NCBI RefSeq assembly: GCF_024508275.1
Contig: NZ_CP101989.1
Location: 310,001-374,000 of the forward strand
DNA: 64,000 nt
From: Cellulomonas wangsupingiae
Lineage (GTDB): Bacteria > Actinomycetota > Actinomycetes > Actinomycetales > Cellulomonadaceae
Direction: 5' to 3'
The position numbers and the translations under genes were made by a program. This document shows, piece by piece, positions 41,435 through 49,680 of this stretch. The notes beneath the pieces were generated by a model that saw only the letters and a list, made by a program, of their open reading frames with translations, was not told the DNA's origin and did no database searches. Numbering within the stretch: position 1 is the stretch's first letter; each line of letters opens with the position of its first letter.

Positions 41435-42391
41435 CTACGTCACGGCGGTGTTCCGCCTGACCAGTGCCGCACCGATCCGGGCCAGCTCGGCGCGCACCGC
41501 CGCGGGCTCGACCACCTCGACGTCCCCGCCCCACCCGGCGAGGTGCCGGGCGACGTCGAGCGCGGTCGGTGCGGTGACGTGCGCCCGGGCGCGCCCGTCG
41601 TCGTGCGTCCCGGCGGGCGAGCAGTGCCGGCCCATCCGGTCCTGGAGGATCGGCAGGAGGTGGGCGTCGAGGAGGACGGTGGCGCGCAGCGTCGAGCGGC
41701 GCGCCTCGACCTCCTCGACCGTGCGTTCCCAGAGCCGCCGGACGTCGAGGCCGTCGGGACGGTGCGCGGGCTCGTCCGTGACGTCCGCGTGCTGGATGCG
41801 GTCGAGCCGGAACGTCCGCGGGCCGTGGCTCGTCCCGGCGAGCAGGTACCAGGTCCCGTCCTTGTCGGCGAGGCCCCACGGGTCCACGGCGCGCGCGGAC
41901 GGCCCACCGGTGCGGCTCGCGTACCGCAGGTGCACGCGCCGGCGGCGGACGACGGCGCTCTCGAGCTCGTCGGCGAGCGCCGGCCGCGACCGGCCCTGCT
42001 CACCCCAGCCCACGGGGTCCACGACCACGGCGTCCGCCGCCGCGGCGGCCTCCGCGCGGAACGTCCGCGGCAGCGCGCGCAGGACCTTGCGCAGCGCCGA
42101 GCGTGCCTCGGGGCGAGCACGTGCGGAGTGCGCGGGCCCGACCAGGGCGAAGAGCGCGCGCGCCTCCGGTGCCGTGAGCCCGGTCAGGTCGGTGCGAGCC
42201 CCGCCGACGAGCTGCCACCCGCCGCCCCGCCCGGGTCGGGGGTAGACCGGCACACCCGCTGCGGCGAGGGCCTCGAGGTCGCGGCGCGCGGTCGCGAGGG
42301 ACACCTCGAGCTCGCGCGCGACCTCGGCGGCCGTCGTGCGGCCGCGCGTCTGCAGCAGCAGGAGGGTGGCGACGAGCCGGTCTGCGCGCAC
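41435..42391 (-). CDS. WYL-domain transcriptional regulator (DeoR/HTH_11 type)
   Basis: The 318-residue protein has an N-terminal HTH_11 (LLQTRGRTTAAEVARELEVS and ATARRDLEALAAAG), a connector with GRGGGWQLVGG, and a WYL domain around residue 150-220 (VVRRRRVHLRYAS, DPWGLADKDGTWYLLAG, RTFRLDRI). A C-terminal extension (WCX-like) follows. WYL domains bind nucleic-acid or small-molecule ligands. It is divergent from a VOC gene across a 23-base palindrome, so it probably represses or activates that gene in response to a ligand. The GTG start is supported by this context. Confidence 0.9.
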   Translation of the reverse strand: MRADRLVATLLLLQTRGRTTAAEVARELEVSLATARRDLEALAAAGVPVYPRPGRGGGWQLVGGARTDLTGLTAPEARALFALVGPAHSARARPEARSALRKVLRALPRTFRAEAAAAADAVVVDPVGWGEQGRSRPALADELESAVVRRRRVHLRYASRTGGPSARAVDPWGLADKDGTWYLLAGTSHGPRTFRLDRIQHADVTDEPAHRPDGLDVRRLWERTVEEVEARRSTLRATVLLDAHLLPILQDRMGRHCSPAGTHDDGRARAHVTAPTALDVARHLAGWGGDVEVVEPAAVRAELARIGAALVRRNTAVT

Positions 42392-42410
42392 AGGTCAAGA
42401 GTGCTCCCGA

Positions 42411-42433
42411 AAGTGCTCACTCGGTGAGCACTT
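42411..42433. promoter_or_regulatory. Perfect operator between WYL regulator and VOC gene
   Basis: Ten-base arms AAGTGCTCAC (42411-42420) and GTGAGCACTT (42424-42433) are exact inverted repeats around TCG. A further half-site AGTGCTC lies just upstream. The dyad sits in the roughly 100-base region separating the divergent starts. It is the clearest operator in the window. Confidence 0.7.
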
Positions 42434-42495
42434 CACCCACGACTGTGGAGAGGTGAGGCGGGACCGCCCCGCCCCGGACCGGAAGGACGATCGCC

Positions 42496-42894
42496 ATGCT
42501 CCGCGGACTCGCCACCGTGAACATCTACGCCGCCGACCATGCCGCCGCGAGCCACTGGTACGCCGACCTGCTCGGCATCGAGCCGTACTACCAACGGCCC
42601 GGGTACCACGAGTTCCGCATCGGCGACTACGAGCACGAGCTCGGGATCATCGACCGCCGGTACGCACCCGAGGGTGAGCCGGACGTCCCCGGCGGCGCGG
42701 TCGTGAACTGGTACGTCGACGACCTGCAGGGCGCCGTCGCCCGGCTCCTCGACCTCGGCGCGACGCTGCGCGAGCCGATCACCGAGCGCGGCGAGGGCTT
42801 CGTGACGGCGTCGGTCGTCGACCCGTTCGGCAACGTGCTGGGCGTCATGACCAACCCGCACTACCTGCAGATCCTGGCGCGCGACCGGGCGTGA
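42496..42894 (+). CDS. VOC family (glyoxalase-fold) protein
   Basis: The 132-residue protein has the paired beta-alpha-beta-beta-beta units of vicinal oxygen chelate proteins: VNIYAADHAAASHWYADLLGIEP, YHEFRIGDYEHELGIID, WYVDDLQGAVARLLDLGA and SVVDPFGNVLGVMTNPHY. The metal ligands H/E of enzymatic members cannot be fixed. It may be a lyase, dioxygenase or drug-binding protein. A GGAAGGAC site precedes the ATG. Its promoter region holds the operator next to the WYL regulator, so expression is likely inducible. Confidence 0.84.
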   Translation: MLRGLATVNIYAADHAAASHWYADLLGIEPYYQRPGYHEFRIGDYEHELGIIDRRYAPEGEPDVPGGAVVNWYVDDLQGAVARLLDLGATLREPITERGEGFVTASVVDPFGNVLGVMTNPHYLQILARDRA

Positions 42895-42968
42895 TCCGCG
42901 GCCGGCGCCGGACCGCGGCCACGGGTGGTGCCCCGTGCCGGCCTGCGCGTCGGCGTCCGGCCGCCGGT

Positions 42969-43610
42969 TCACGCCGCCAGGTGGAACGTGGCCGCGAAGC
43001 GGCCGAACAGGTCGGCGCGGCCGTGCAGCACCTCGACCGCGCCGCTGGTGATCGCGTCGTCCGGGGCGAGCTCGCCGGCGATCACCCGGTGGATGCCGGG
43101 GCCGGCCGTGAAGGCGAGGTCCGCGTCCCCGTCGCCGCGCGTCACGGCGAGGGAGGGGCCGTGGACGTGGATGAGGAGGCCGGCGTGGCCGACCCGCGCC
43201 GCGTAGGCCGTCGCGGGCAGCGCGGCCGCGACCTCGGGCCGGAAGGTGGTGCGCAGCGTCATGGTCAGGGCGTCCGGGGTGAGGACCTGCTCGTCGCGCG
43301 GCTCGCCCAGGGCCCGGAAGCCCCACGCGCCCATGGCCAGCACGACGGGCTCGAGCTCGCGTCCGTACGGCGTCAGCTCGTAGACGATGACGCGGGAGCG
43401 CGGCGCCCGGCGCAGGATGCCCGCCTCCTGGAGCTCCTTGAGCCGCGTCGCCAGGACGTTGCTGGGGATCCGGGGGAGGCCGGCGGCGAGCTCGCCGTAG
43501 CGCCGCGGCCCGACGAGCAGGTCGCGGACGATGAGCAGCGCCCACCGTTCGCCGACCAGCTCCAGGGCACGGGTGACCCCGCAGTGCTGCCCGTAGTCGC
43601 GTGCGGCCAT
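42969..43610 (-). CDS. HxlR-type regulator with C-terminal SCP2-like domain
   Basis: The 213-residue protein starts with the HxlR winged helix: DYGQHCGVTRALELVGERWALLIVRDLLVGPRRYGEL, IPSNVLATRLKELQEAGIL, and VIVYELTPYGRELEPV. The conserved Cys10 fits redox- or electrophile-sensing HxlR proteins (HypR-like). The C-terminal 100 residues (FRPEVAAALPATAYAARVGH) are a sterol-carrier-like domain that may bind a ligand. It lies five bases downstream of the VOC gene and is probably in its operon; autoregulation through the upstream dyad is likely. Confidence 0.88.
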   Translation of the reverse strand: MAARDYGQHCGVTRALELVGERWALLIVRDLLVGPRRYGELAAGLPRIPSNVLATRLKELQEAGILRRAPRSRVIVYELTPYGRELEPVVLAMGAWGFRALGEPRDEQVLTPDALTMTLRTTFRPEVAAALPATAYAARVGHAGLLIHVHGPSLAVTRGDGDADLAFTAGPGIHRVIAGELAPDDAITSGAVEVLHGRADLFGRFAATFHLAA

Positions 43611-43615
43611 CGACC

Positions 43616-44050
43616 TCAGGCCTGCTGGTTCACGACGGCGTCCGGGCCGTGCTCGGCGGCGACCGGGTCCATCCAGCCGAGCTCGAGGACGTTGCCGTCG
43701 GGGTCGGTGAGCTGGCGCTGGTACATGAAGCCGTAGTCGGCGGCCGGACGCTCCTCCACGCCGCCGGCGGCGATGCCCCGGGTGATGGCCGCGTCCACGG
43801 CCTCGCGGTCGTCGAGGAAGACGGCGGTCGTCGCCGAGACGGTCTGCGTGGGGTCGCCGACCGGCCGGTCGGAGAAGGCCTGGAAGTACTCACGCGTCAG
43901 GATCATGAACGCGCTGTGGCCCTCCTCCACGACGACGCAGGCAGCGTTGTGGTCCGTGAACAGCGGGTTGATGCTGAAGCCGAGCGCTGTGTAGAACGCC
44001 TTCGCGCGGTCCAGGTCGGTCACGGGCAGGTTGACGAACATGGTGGTCAT
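43616..44050 (-). CDS. VOC family (glyoxalase/bleomycin-resistance-like) protein
   Basis: The 144-residue protein has the VOC fold: FVNLPVTDLDRAKAFYTALGFSI, CVVVEEGHSAFMILTREYFQ, and LTDPDGNVLELGWMDPVAA. The last element is the usual DPDGNxxE motif with its Glu metal ligand. The dimer may chelate a metal for glyoxalase-type chemistry or bind bleomycin-like compounds. Its closeness to the HxlR gene suggests response to aldehydes or other electrophiles. The dyad upstream could be the HxlR operator. Confidence 0.87.
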   Translation of the reverse strand: MTTMFVNLPVTDLDRAKAFYTALGFSINPLFTDHNAACVVVEEGHSAFMILTREYFQAFSDRPVGDPTQTVSATTAVFLDDREAVDAAITRGIAAGGVEERPAADYGFMYQRQLTDPDGNVLELGWMDPVAAEHGPDAVVNQQA

Positions 44051-44095
44051 CGCGGGTCTCCCTCATGGGCGGTTCGTCCTGTGTGTCCCGGATCA

Positions 44096-44114
44096 CACTT
44101 GCAAAAAACAAGTG
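44096..44114. promoter_or_regulatory. Dyad CACTTG-n7-CAAGTG before VOC/HxlR operon
   Basis: Six-base arms CACTTG (44096-44101) and CAAGTG (44109-44114) flank an A-rich centre, unusual in this GC-rich DNA. It lies about 46 bases upstream of the VOC start, where an operator would be expected. The C-end of lgt is only six bases away, so it may also help transcription stop. Confidence 0.5.
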
Positions 44115-44119
44115 CCCGG

Positions 44120-45103
44120 TCAAGGGGTGGGGGAGGTCCGCCCGGGGTGCTCGCGGGGGCCGAGGTCGGACTCTCCCGGCGAGTCCGTCGCGCCGGCGTC
44201 CGCTCCTGCCGCCGTCGGCTCCGAGGCCGCGCCGGAACCGTGGCCGGGGCGCAGCACCGACGTCTCCGGCTCGGGGTGGCGGCGTCGCTGCACCACGATG
44301 ATCGTCACCCCGATCAGGACGGCGGCCAGCGCGCCCCACACGTTGGCGGGAAGCCCCAGTGGCGTCACGCTCGTGGGGTCGATCCGCAGCAGCTCGAGCC
44401 ACATCCGGCCCGCGCCGTACCAGACCAGGTAGGTGCCGAACGCGGTGCCCCACCGCAGTGCCACCCGGCGCTCCAGCAGCAGGATCAGGGCCATGCCGAG
44501 CAGGTTCCACGTCATCTCGTACAGGAAGAGCGGGTGGAACAGCGTCCCGGCCGGCAGGCCGTCGGGGAAGGCGGGGTTGCTCGCCGGGATCTCCAGGCCC
44601 CACGGCAGCGTGGTGGCGCTGCCGAACAGCTCGTGGTTGAACCAGTTGCCGAGCCGCCCGATGGCCTGCGCCAGCAGCATCGCGGGTGCGAGCGTGTCGG
44701 CGAACGACCACAGACGCACCCCGACGCGGCGGCACCCGATGGCGGCGCCGACCGCCCCGCCGATGAGCGCACCCAGGATCGCGATGCCGCCCTCCCACAC
44801 GTAGAGGACGTGCACCAGGTCGCGGCCGGGCCCGACGTAGTCCCCGAGGTGCGTGAGCACGTGGTAGATCCGGGCGCCCACGATGCCGCACGGCACCGCC
44901 CAGAACGCGATGTCGAGGGCCGCGTCCTGAGGGCCGCCGCGGGCCGTCAGCCGCCGCGACGTCAGCCACACCGCCGCCGCGATCCCGGCCATCAGGCACA
45001 GCGCGTAGGTGTGGACCGTCAGGGGCCCGATCGAGAACCCGTCCCACGACGGGTCGGGGCTGGGGATCGACAGGGGCGCGACGGCACCGGATGCGTGGAT
45101 CAC
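44120..45103 (-). CDS. lgt: Prolipoprotein diacylglyceryl transferase
   Basis: The 327-residue membrane enzyme adds diacylglycerol from phosphatidylglycerol to the lipobox Cys of prolipoproteins. It has seven helices and the Lgt signature IGRLGNWFNHELFGS near residue 150, the HxH-type periplasmic residues in LTHLGDYVGPGRDLVHVLYVWEGG, and LYEMTWNLLG. The C-terminal 60 residues are an acidic, Gly/Ala-rich tail usual in actinobacteria. In related genomes lgt often lies by trpA; here it does not, so it may be relocated or a second copy. It supports the lipoproteins predicted in this window. The GTG start is chosen by homology. Confidence 0.93.
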   Translation of the reverse strand: MIHASGAVAPLSIPSPDPSWDGFSIGPLTVHTYALCLMAGIAAAVWLTSRRLTARGGPQDAALDIAFWAVPCGIVGARIYHVLTHLGDYVGPGRDLVHVLYVWEGGIAILGALIGGAVGAAIGCRRVGVRLWSFADTLAPAMLLAQAIGRLGNWFNHELFGSATTLPWGLEIPASNPAFPDGLPAGTLFHPLFLYEMTWNLLGMALILLLERRVALRWGTAFGTYLVWYGAGRMWLELLRIDPTSVTPLGLPANVWGALAAVLIGVTIIVVQRRRHPEPETSVLRPGHGSGAASEPTAAGADAGATDSPGESDLGPREHPGRTSPTP

Positions 45104-45162
45104 CGGGTGAGCATCCCCCGTGGGCGCTCCTGCGGGAAAGTGCGGGGCGGTACGGTGCCGTG

Positions 45163-45744
45163 ATGACGCGCGCCCGGTACGTCCGCCTCGTCCTCCTCGC
45201 GCCCGTCCTCGTGGGCCTGGGCGCGTGCGCGAGCCTGGGCGGCGCACCGGCCCCGGCCGACGCCGAGGCGATCGCCGCGCGGGTGCAGGCCGTCGGCATC
45301 GCGCCGGACCTCGTCTACGTCACCGACCTCGACGGGTTCGACCTGGCAGCGCAGTCCGTCGGCGTCATGGGGAACGACGGCATGTCCGCGACGTACACGC
45401 GCGTCGACGGCGCGACCATGGCCACGGTGACGCTGACGACCTCGCGCCCGACCGACCCGCAGCCCGACCCGGCCCCCGTGCCGTGCGCGGACCTGCCCGA
45501 CGCGGACGCGCCCGTGCTCGCGTGCCAGGTGGAGCGGGGGGAGGCGCTGGTCCGGCTCGACGGGCAAGGTGTCGATGCCGCGACGCTGCGCGCCGCCGGG
45601 AAGGCGGTCCGGGTGCCCGGCGCCGGAGAGCTCGACACCGTCTTCGCCGACGTCCCGGAGGAGATCGGCCCGCCCGTCGAGCGCGGCGACCTGCCGGAGC
45701 ACGGGGACGGCGCCCCGATCAACCCGACGGGCGAGGGCGGCTGA
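45163..45744 (+). CDS. Hypothetical lipoprotein
   Basis: The 193-residue protein starts six bases after TACGGT, a leaderless arrangement. The signal peptide RLVLLAPVLVGLGAC has a lipobox with Cys22. The mature part is acidic, with DAEAIAARVQAVGIAP, YVTDLDGFDLAAQSVGVMG, and a pair of Cys (PCADLPDADAPVLAC). A C-terminal ELDTVFADVPEEIGPP leads to a Gly/Glu tail. I do not recognise a family. It is divergent from lgt, the enzyme that would lipidate it. Confidence 0.66.
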   Translation: MTRARYVRLVLLAPVLVGLGACASLGGAPAPADAEAIAARVQAVGIAPDLVYVTDLDGFDLAAQSVGVMGNDGMSATYTRVDGATMATVTLTTSRPTDPQPDPAPVPCADLPDADAPVLACQVERGEALVRLDGQGVDAATLRAAGKAVRVPGAGELDTVFADVPEEIGPPVERGDLPEHGDGAPINPTGEGG

Positions 45745-45765
45745 GGCGCGCCACCGCGGGAGCGC

Positions 45766-46245
45766 TCAGGCCTCCGCGATCTCGCGGTGGGGGACCCCGG
45801 CACGGGGGTCCACGGAGGGCTGGAGCGCCGCCCTCAGGGTCGCGAGCAGCTCGGCCAGGCGCTGCGCGTCCACCGCCGGGAGCAGCGGGCCGATGATGTC
45901 GCGCGTGGCGGCGTCGAACACAGCGGCGGCGCGGTCGACCGCCGCCGAGCCGTGGGGTGTGAGCGTCAGCGTCGACGAGCGCCCGTCGCGGCGATCCGCC
46001 GCGCGCCGGCACCAGCCCTGCTCCTCCAGCCGGTCGACGGCCTTGCTCGCCGCGCCGACCGTGAGCGAGATCGACCTCGCGACGTCCACCACCCGGCAGC
46101 CCGGGACGTCCCGGATGACGCTCAGCAGCTCGAGCTGCGGCAGCGTGAGGCCGCCGGCGTCCTTGAGCCGTCCGTCGACGAGGTTGTAGAGGGTCGTCTC
46201 GACGCGGACGAGGTCGATGAGCAGCGTGCCCCGGTCGGCCTCCAC
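45766..46245 (-). CDS. MarR family transcriptional regulator
   Basis: The 159-residue protein has the MarR winged helix: LTLPQLELLSVIRDVPG, RVVDVARSISLTVGAASKAVDRLEEQG and the wing ADRRDGRSSTLTLTPHG. N- and C-terminal helices would form the dimer interface. I start at the GTG preceded by GGGGGGCGG; a TTG five codons earlier is possible. It is divergent from the esterase gene across a 9-base inverted repeat that probably is its operator. A small ligand, perhaps a substrate of the esterase, should relieve repression. Confidence 0.87.
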   Translation of the reverse strand: MEADRGTLLIDLVRVETTLYNLVDGRLKDAGGLTLPQLELLSVIRDVPGCRVVDVARSISLTVGAASKAVDRLEEQGWCRRAADRRDGRSSTLTLTPHGSAAVDRAAAVFDAATRDIIGPLLPAVDAQRLAELLATLRAALQPSVDPRAGVPHREIAEA

Positions 46246-46263
46246 GCGTCCGCCCCCCAAAAG

Positions 46264-46312
46264 TAGATTCCTTGGAATGCATCTGCCCCACGGATGGTTA
46301 ACCAGGAATCTA
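46264..46312. promoter_or_regulatory. MarR operator between regulator and esterase genes
   Basis: Nine-base arms TAGATTCCT (46264-46272) and AGGAATCTA (46304-46312) are exact inverted repeats separated by 31 bases. Within the left arm ATTCCTTGGAAT is itself nearly palindromic. The block is distinctly AT-richer than neighbouring DNA. Two MarR dimers, one at each arm, would cover both divergent promoters. Confidence 0.62.
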
Positions 46313-46336
46313 TCGCGGGACCGTCAGGAGGCAGAC

Positions 46337-47221
46337 ATGTCACACGACCAGCTCGTCGCCATCGACCAGGAGCTGCGCAGCGGGGGCGGAGGGCAGGCGG
46401 CTCTCGCCGACCAGCGCGCCGGGTACGAGCAGTTCTGCGCACGGCCGGCCGAGCCCGACGTCACCGTGACGGACGTCCTGCTCGGCGGCGTCCCCGCGCT
46501 GCGGGTCGAGCCGCCCACCACGACCGCCGGCACGCTGCTGCACCTGCACGGCGGCGGGTACGTCATCGGCTCAGCGCGCTCCGGGCTCGCCCTGGCCGGC
46601 GCACTCGCCCGGCGCGCCGGGGCGAGCGCCCACTCGCTGGGCTACCGCCTCGCACCCGAGCACCCCTTCCCGGCAGCCGTCCACGACGGCCTCGCCGCGT
46701 ACCGGGCGCTGCTCGACGCCGGGTGGACCGCCGACCGGATCGCCCTGACGGGGGACTCCGCCGGCGCGGGACTGGCCATCGCGACGCTCGTCGCTGCCCG
46801 GGACGCCGGCCTGCCGCAGCCGGCCGCCGTCGTGGCGATGTCGCCGTGGGTCGACCTGACGCTGACGGGCGACACCCTGCGCACCCACGAGGCGATGGAC
46901 GCCATCTTCGACGCCGCCGACATCGCCGGGTACGCGGCCCTGTACCTCGGGGACGCCGATCCCGCCCACCCCGCCGCGAGCCCTCTGCTCGCGGACCTGC
47001 GCGGCCTGCCGCCGCTGCTGGTCCAGGTGGGGACGAACGAGGTGCTGCTCGACGACGCCACGCGCCTGGTCGCACGCGCCGCCGCGGCCCACGTGGACGT
47101 CACGCTCGAGGTCGTCGCCGGTGCGCCTCACGTGTTCCAGAACTTCGCCGGACGGCTCGACGAGGCCGACCGTGCGCTGGACCGGGCCGGCCGCTTCCTG
47201 GCCGACCACCTGGGGCGGTGA
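46337..47221 (+). CDS. Alpha/beta hydrolase, hormone-sensitive-lipase family
   Basis: The 294-residue esterase has the HSL landmarks: oxyanion motif LHLHGGGYVIGSARSG, GYRLAPEHPFPAAV, nucleophile elbow LTGDSAGAGLAIA, then VGTNEVLLDDATRL with the acidic member and GAPHVFQNF with catalytic His. Such enzymes hydrolyse short-chain esters or lactones. The ATG follows a GGAGG at 46327-46331. It is under likely control of the divergent MarR regulator. Confidence 0.9.
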   Translation: MSHDQLVAIDQELRSGGGGQAALADQRAGYEQFCARPAEPDVTVTDVLLGGVPALRVEPPTTTAGTLLHLHGGGYVIGSARSGLALAGALARRAGASAHSLGYRLAPEHPFPAAVHDGLAAYRALLDAGWTADRIALTGDSAGAGLAIATLVAARDAGLPQPAAVVAMSPWVDLTLTGDTLRTHEAMDAIFDAADIAGYAALYLGDADPAHPAASPLLADLRGLPPLLVQVGTNEVLLDDATRLVARAAAAHVDVTLEVVAGAPHVFQNFAGRLDEADRALDRAGRFLADHLGR

Positions 47222-47251
47222 GGCAGGGCGCTCAGGTGCGGGCGCACCGCG

Positions 47252-47891
47252 TCAGCGCAGGTGGGCGACGTCGCCGACGGTGACGACACCCCGGTTGTGG
47301 AAGTACCCGTCCTCGCGCAGGGTCGTGATGCTCCCCGAGGGGACGGGGAACGCGACGTGGCCGGCGGCCTCGAGCGGCATGCCGATCCACGCGGCGACGA
47401 CCATGCCGGCGGTGAACCCGTGGGTGACGACGACGAGCTCGTCGTCGTCCCGTCCCAGCAGCTCGGTCATGGCCCGGTAGGCGCGGACGGCGACGTCGAG
47501 CCGGGTCTCGGAGCCCGTCACCCCGTCGTGGTGCCGCATCCGCTCACCGACCGCCCGGGGGCGGCACCAAGCGGGCGTCGAGCCACGCCTGCGGACGCCC
47601 GCCCGCCTCGCCGTACGACTTCTCCCGCAGCCGCGGGTCGAGTGCGGCCTCCACGCCCAGGACCGCGCCGATGATCTCGGCCGTCCGGCGGGTCCGGCGC
47701 AGGTCCGACGCCACGAGCCCGACCCGGGCCGACCCGTCGATGCGGGCGTGGAGCGCCGCGGCGATCGCCGCGGCCTGACGTTCCCCGCGCGGCGTCAGGG
47801 CCGAGTCGAACTGGCCGCCGACCAGGCCCTCGACGTGGTGGGTCGCCTCGGGGTGCGTCACGACGGTGACGGTGCGCTCGCGCGGCGGCAC
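47252..47891 (-). pseudogene. Histidine phosphatase gene interrupted by frameshift
   Basis: The first frame, from the GTG at 47891, encodes VTVVTHPEATHHVEGLVGGQ, SALTPRGERQAAAIAAAL, LVASDLRRTRRTAEIIG and WLDARLVPPP, then stops. The second frame continues AVGERMRHHDG, DDDELVVVTHGFTAGMVV and GSITTLREDG. Removing one base from the C/G run near 47553-47563 joins them into a full phosphatase of about 212 residues. The motif is THPE rather than RHGE, as in an actinobacterial subgroup. It is a pseudogene, or the sequence has an extra base. Confidence 0.78.
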
Positions 47892-48063
47892 CCGGCCGGG
47901 GACGGGGGGCGGCGGGAAGCTCGGCGGCGGGGCGTCCACGGCGCCAGGCTCCCACGACCAGGCTCGCCCCTGGCGTTGCCGAGGCGGGTGGTGCACCTGC
48001 GGCACCGCGTCGTCCGGTGGCGGACGGGCCCGAGTCCGGGGCCGGGCGGGTTACGGTGCGCGC

Positions 48064-48507
48064 ATGAGCAACCTGAGCGACGTCGGTGACCGGGACGCGT
48101 GGCGCTGCTGGCTGTGCGACGAGCCGGTGGACCCCGACGCCTCGGTGAACTCCGACCTCGGCCCGAGCGTCGACGCGGGGGCGCTCGTCAAGACGAAGAA
48201 GGGGACGACGGGCGTCGAGCGGCTCGCGCACCGCGCGTGCAACACCCGCAAGGGCGCGGTCAAGCCCGTGGTGGCGTGGTCGCCGGACCTCTTCGTCGTC
48301 GACCCCGCGCCCATCGCCGAGACCGTGGAGCGGCTGCGGCGCAAGGGCGGGCGCGAGGTCGTGGCGCGGTGCCCCAGCCGCGCGGACGCCGACGCCGCCG
48401 CCGACTGGTTGGTCGACCGGCTGTCACGGTTCGCCCCTGACCTGCCGGTCACGACGCAGGTCGAGCCCGGCGGCGGGCAGTTCCTCCTGGCGCTGCGGGC
48501 GGGCTGA
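48064..48507 (+). CDS. HNH-like zinc-binding hypothetical protein
   Basis: The 147-residue protein begins six bases after TACGGT, a leaderless start. It has WRCWLCDEPVDPDA with CxxC and, 40 residues later, AHRACNTRKGAVK, in the HxxCNxxKG form that ends an HNH/zinc-finger motif. A central Asp/Val-rich part links them. The C-terminal half (RKGGREVVARCPSRADADAA, DWLVDRLSRFAP) is an alpha/beta fold without known relatives. The catalytic His-Asn-His of true HNH nucleases is only partly visible, so nuclease activity is uncertain. Confidence 0.62.
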   Translation: MSNLSDVGDRDAWRCWLCDEPVDPDASVNSDLGPSVDAGALVKTKKGTTGVERLAHRACNTRKGAVKPVVAWSPDLFVVDPAPIAETVERLRRKGGREVVARCPSRADADAAADWLVDRLSRFAPDLPVTTQVEPGGGQFLLALRAG

Positions 48508-48517
48508 GGCGGCGCGC

Positions 48518-49066
48518 TCACCAGCCCCGCGTGCCGTCGGCGCCCTTGAACGGCCCCACGACGCGGCTCGTGCGCCAGCCGCCGTAGAAGTCGCCCTCCT
48601 GCGCCTCGACGACCTCGCCGTCGACCGTGCACCGCGTCATGCGCCCCGGGTAGAGCGCGACGTACCCCGCCAGGGCCTCGTACCCGGGGCTCGGCTCGGG
48701 ATACGCCCAGGCTGCCCGGTGCGCCCGCACCTCGCGGCCCGACGCGTCGCGTCCGACGACGTCCCAGTACCGGGCGCGGCCCTTGAACTCGCACCACGAC
48801 GACGCGCCCGGCACCTCCCGGAGCACGCCGGTGGCCACGTCCTCGGGCGGCAGGTAGTACGTCGGCGGGTGCGAGGTCTCCAGGACGCGCAGGCTGCGGC
48901 GGGTGTCCGCGACCACGGTCTCGCCGAGCACGACGACGACGTGGGCGGTGCTCGGCTCGACGCGCGGCGGACGCGGGTAGTCCCACACCGACTCCTGGCC
49001 GGGCCCGGGCTCGACGGCCCGTCGCCCACCCGGCGGCGCGGTGCGGGGGCGCCAGGTGCCGCTCAC
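48518..49066 (-). CDS. DUF427 domain protein
   Basis: The 182-residue protein has the compact beta-barrel domain DUF427: VVVVLGETVVADTRRSLRVLET, THPPTYYLPPEDV (Pro-rich strand), SWCEFKGRARYWDVV, and WAYPEPSPGYEALAGYVALY. A C-terminal EAQEGDFYGGW closes it. The family has no proven biochemical role. Its GTG overlaps the DUF1905 gene's TGA by four bases, so it is translated with that gene. Confidence 0.87.
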   Translation of the reverse strand: MSGTWRPRTAPPGGRRAVEPGPGQESVWDYPRPPRVEPSTAHVVVVLGETVVADTRRSLRVLETSHPPTYYLPPEDVATGVLREVPGASSWCEFKGRARYWDVVGRDASGREVRAHRAAWAYPEPSPGYEALAGYVALYPGRMTRCTVDGEVVEAQEGDFYGGWRTSRVVGPFKGADGTRGW

Positions 49067-49512
49067 CGGGGATCCCCCGAGGCGCTCGGCTCCCACCCGC
49101 GCCCGGCGGCTCGTCCGTCGTCCGCTGCCGGGTCGTAGTAGTCGTCGTCGTCCGCCGGGTCGTGCGCGGGGACCCGGCGGGCCGCCGGCGCGACCTCGTC
49201 CGCGGCGTCGTGCTCGGGGTCGTCGGGGTCCTCGACGACGACCACGAGCGTGACGTCGTCGCCCAGCTCGACGCCCTCCGCCCGGCGGGCGGCGACCTTC
49301 ATCGGCACCATGAAGCCGCCGTCCTTGGGGAAGATCGACGTCGTGAACGTCGTCGCCCCCAGGGTCACGGTCGCCGGGATGCAGCCCCAGCCGTAGGTCA
49401 CGCGCGAGGAGACGACGCGCAGCCGCGCGGCCTGCGGCTCCGGCAGCGCGACGAAGTGGTACGGCGTCGGACCGCGCCACCACACCACCTCGCCGACGAA
49501 TCGCAGCTCCAC
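49063..49512 (-). CDS. DUF1905 domain protein
   Basis: The 149-residue protein begins with the DUF1905 barrel: LRFVGEVVWWRGPTPYHFVA, CIPATVTLGATTFTTSIFP, FMVPMKVAARRAEGVELGD. A long acidic tail rich in Asp and Pro (DPADDDDYYDPAADD) follows. The family function is unknown. The GTG start is selected by conservation of the first strand. It precedes and overlaps the DUF427 gene. Confidence 0.78.
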   Translation of the reverse strand: MELRFVGEVVWWRGPTPYHFVALPEPQAARLRVVSSRVTYGWGCIPATVTLGATTFTTSIFPKDGGFMVPMKVAARRAEGVELGDDVTLVVVVEDPDDPEHDAADEVAPAARRVPAHDPADDDDYYDPAADDGRAAGRGWEPSASGDPR

Positions 49513-49580
49513 GGGGTGAGCATGGCAGCGTGCGCCGACACCGGCCCGGCGAGGCGGGGGGACGCCGCCGCCCTCCATCC

Positions 49581-49645
49581 TTCGATGCAACCGCTGCAGT
49601 CCGTCCCTTCGCCCGGCGCGACCGCACCCGGCCGGCCCCTACGTT
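49581..49645 (+). promoter_or_regulatory. Upstream region of two-component operon, twin of 53337
   Basis: The block TTCGATGCAA (49581-49590) and, 30 bases later, GCCCGGCGCG lie before a -10 TACGTT (49640-49645). The first base of TTCGATGCAA is 59 bases upstream of the -10. The same two blocks with the same spacing occur before the CPBP protease gene (53337-53401), along with a shared GACGAGAGGAC further down. A response-regulator site is the simplest explanation. Confidence 0.52.
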
Positions 49646-49680
49646 CGGGTCCGTCAGCCCGACCCGACGAGAGGACCGTG

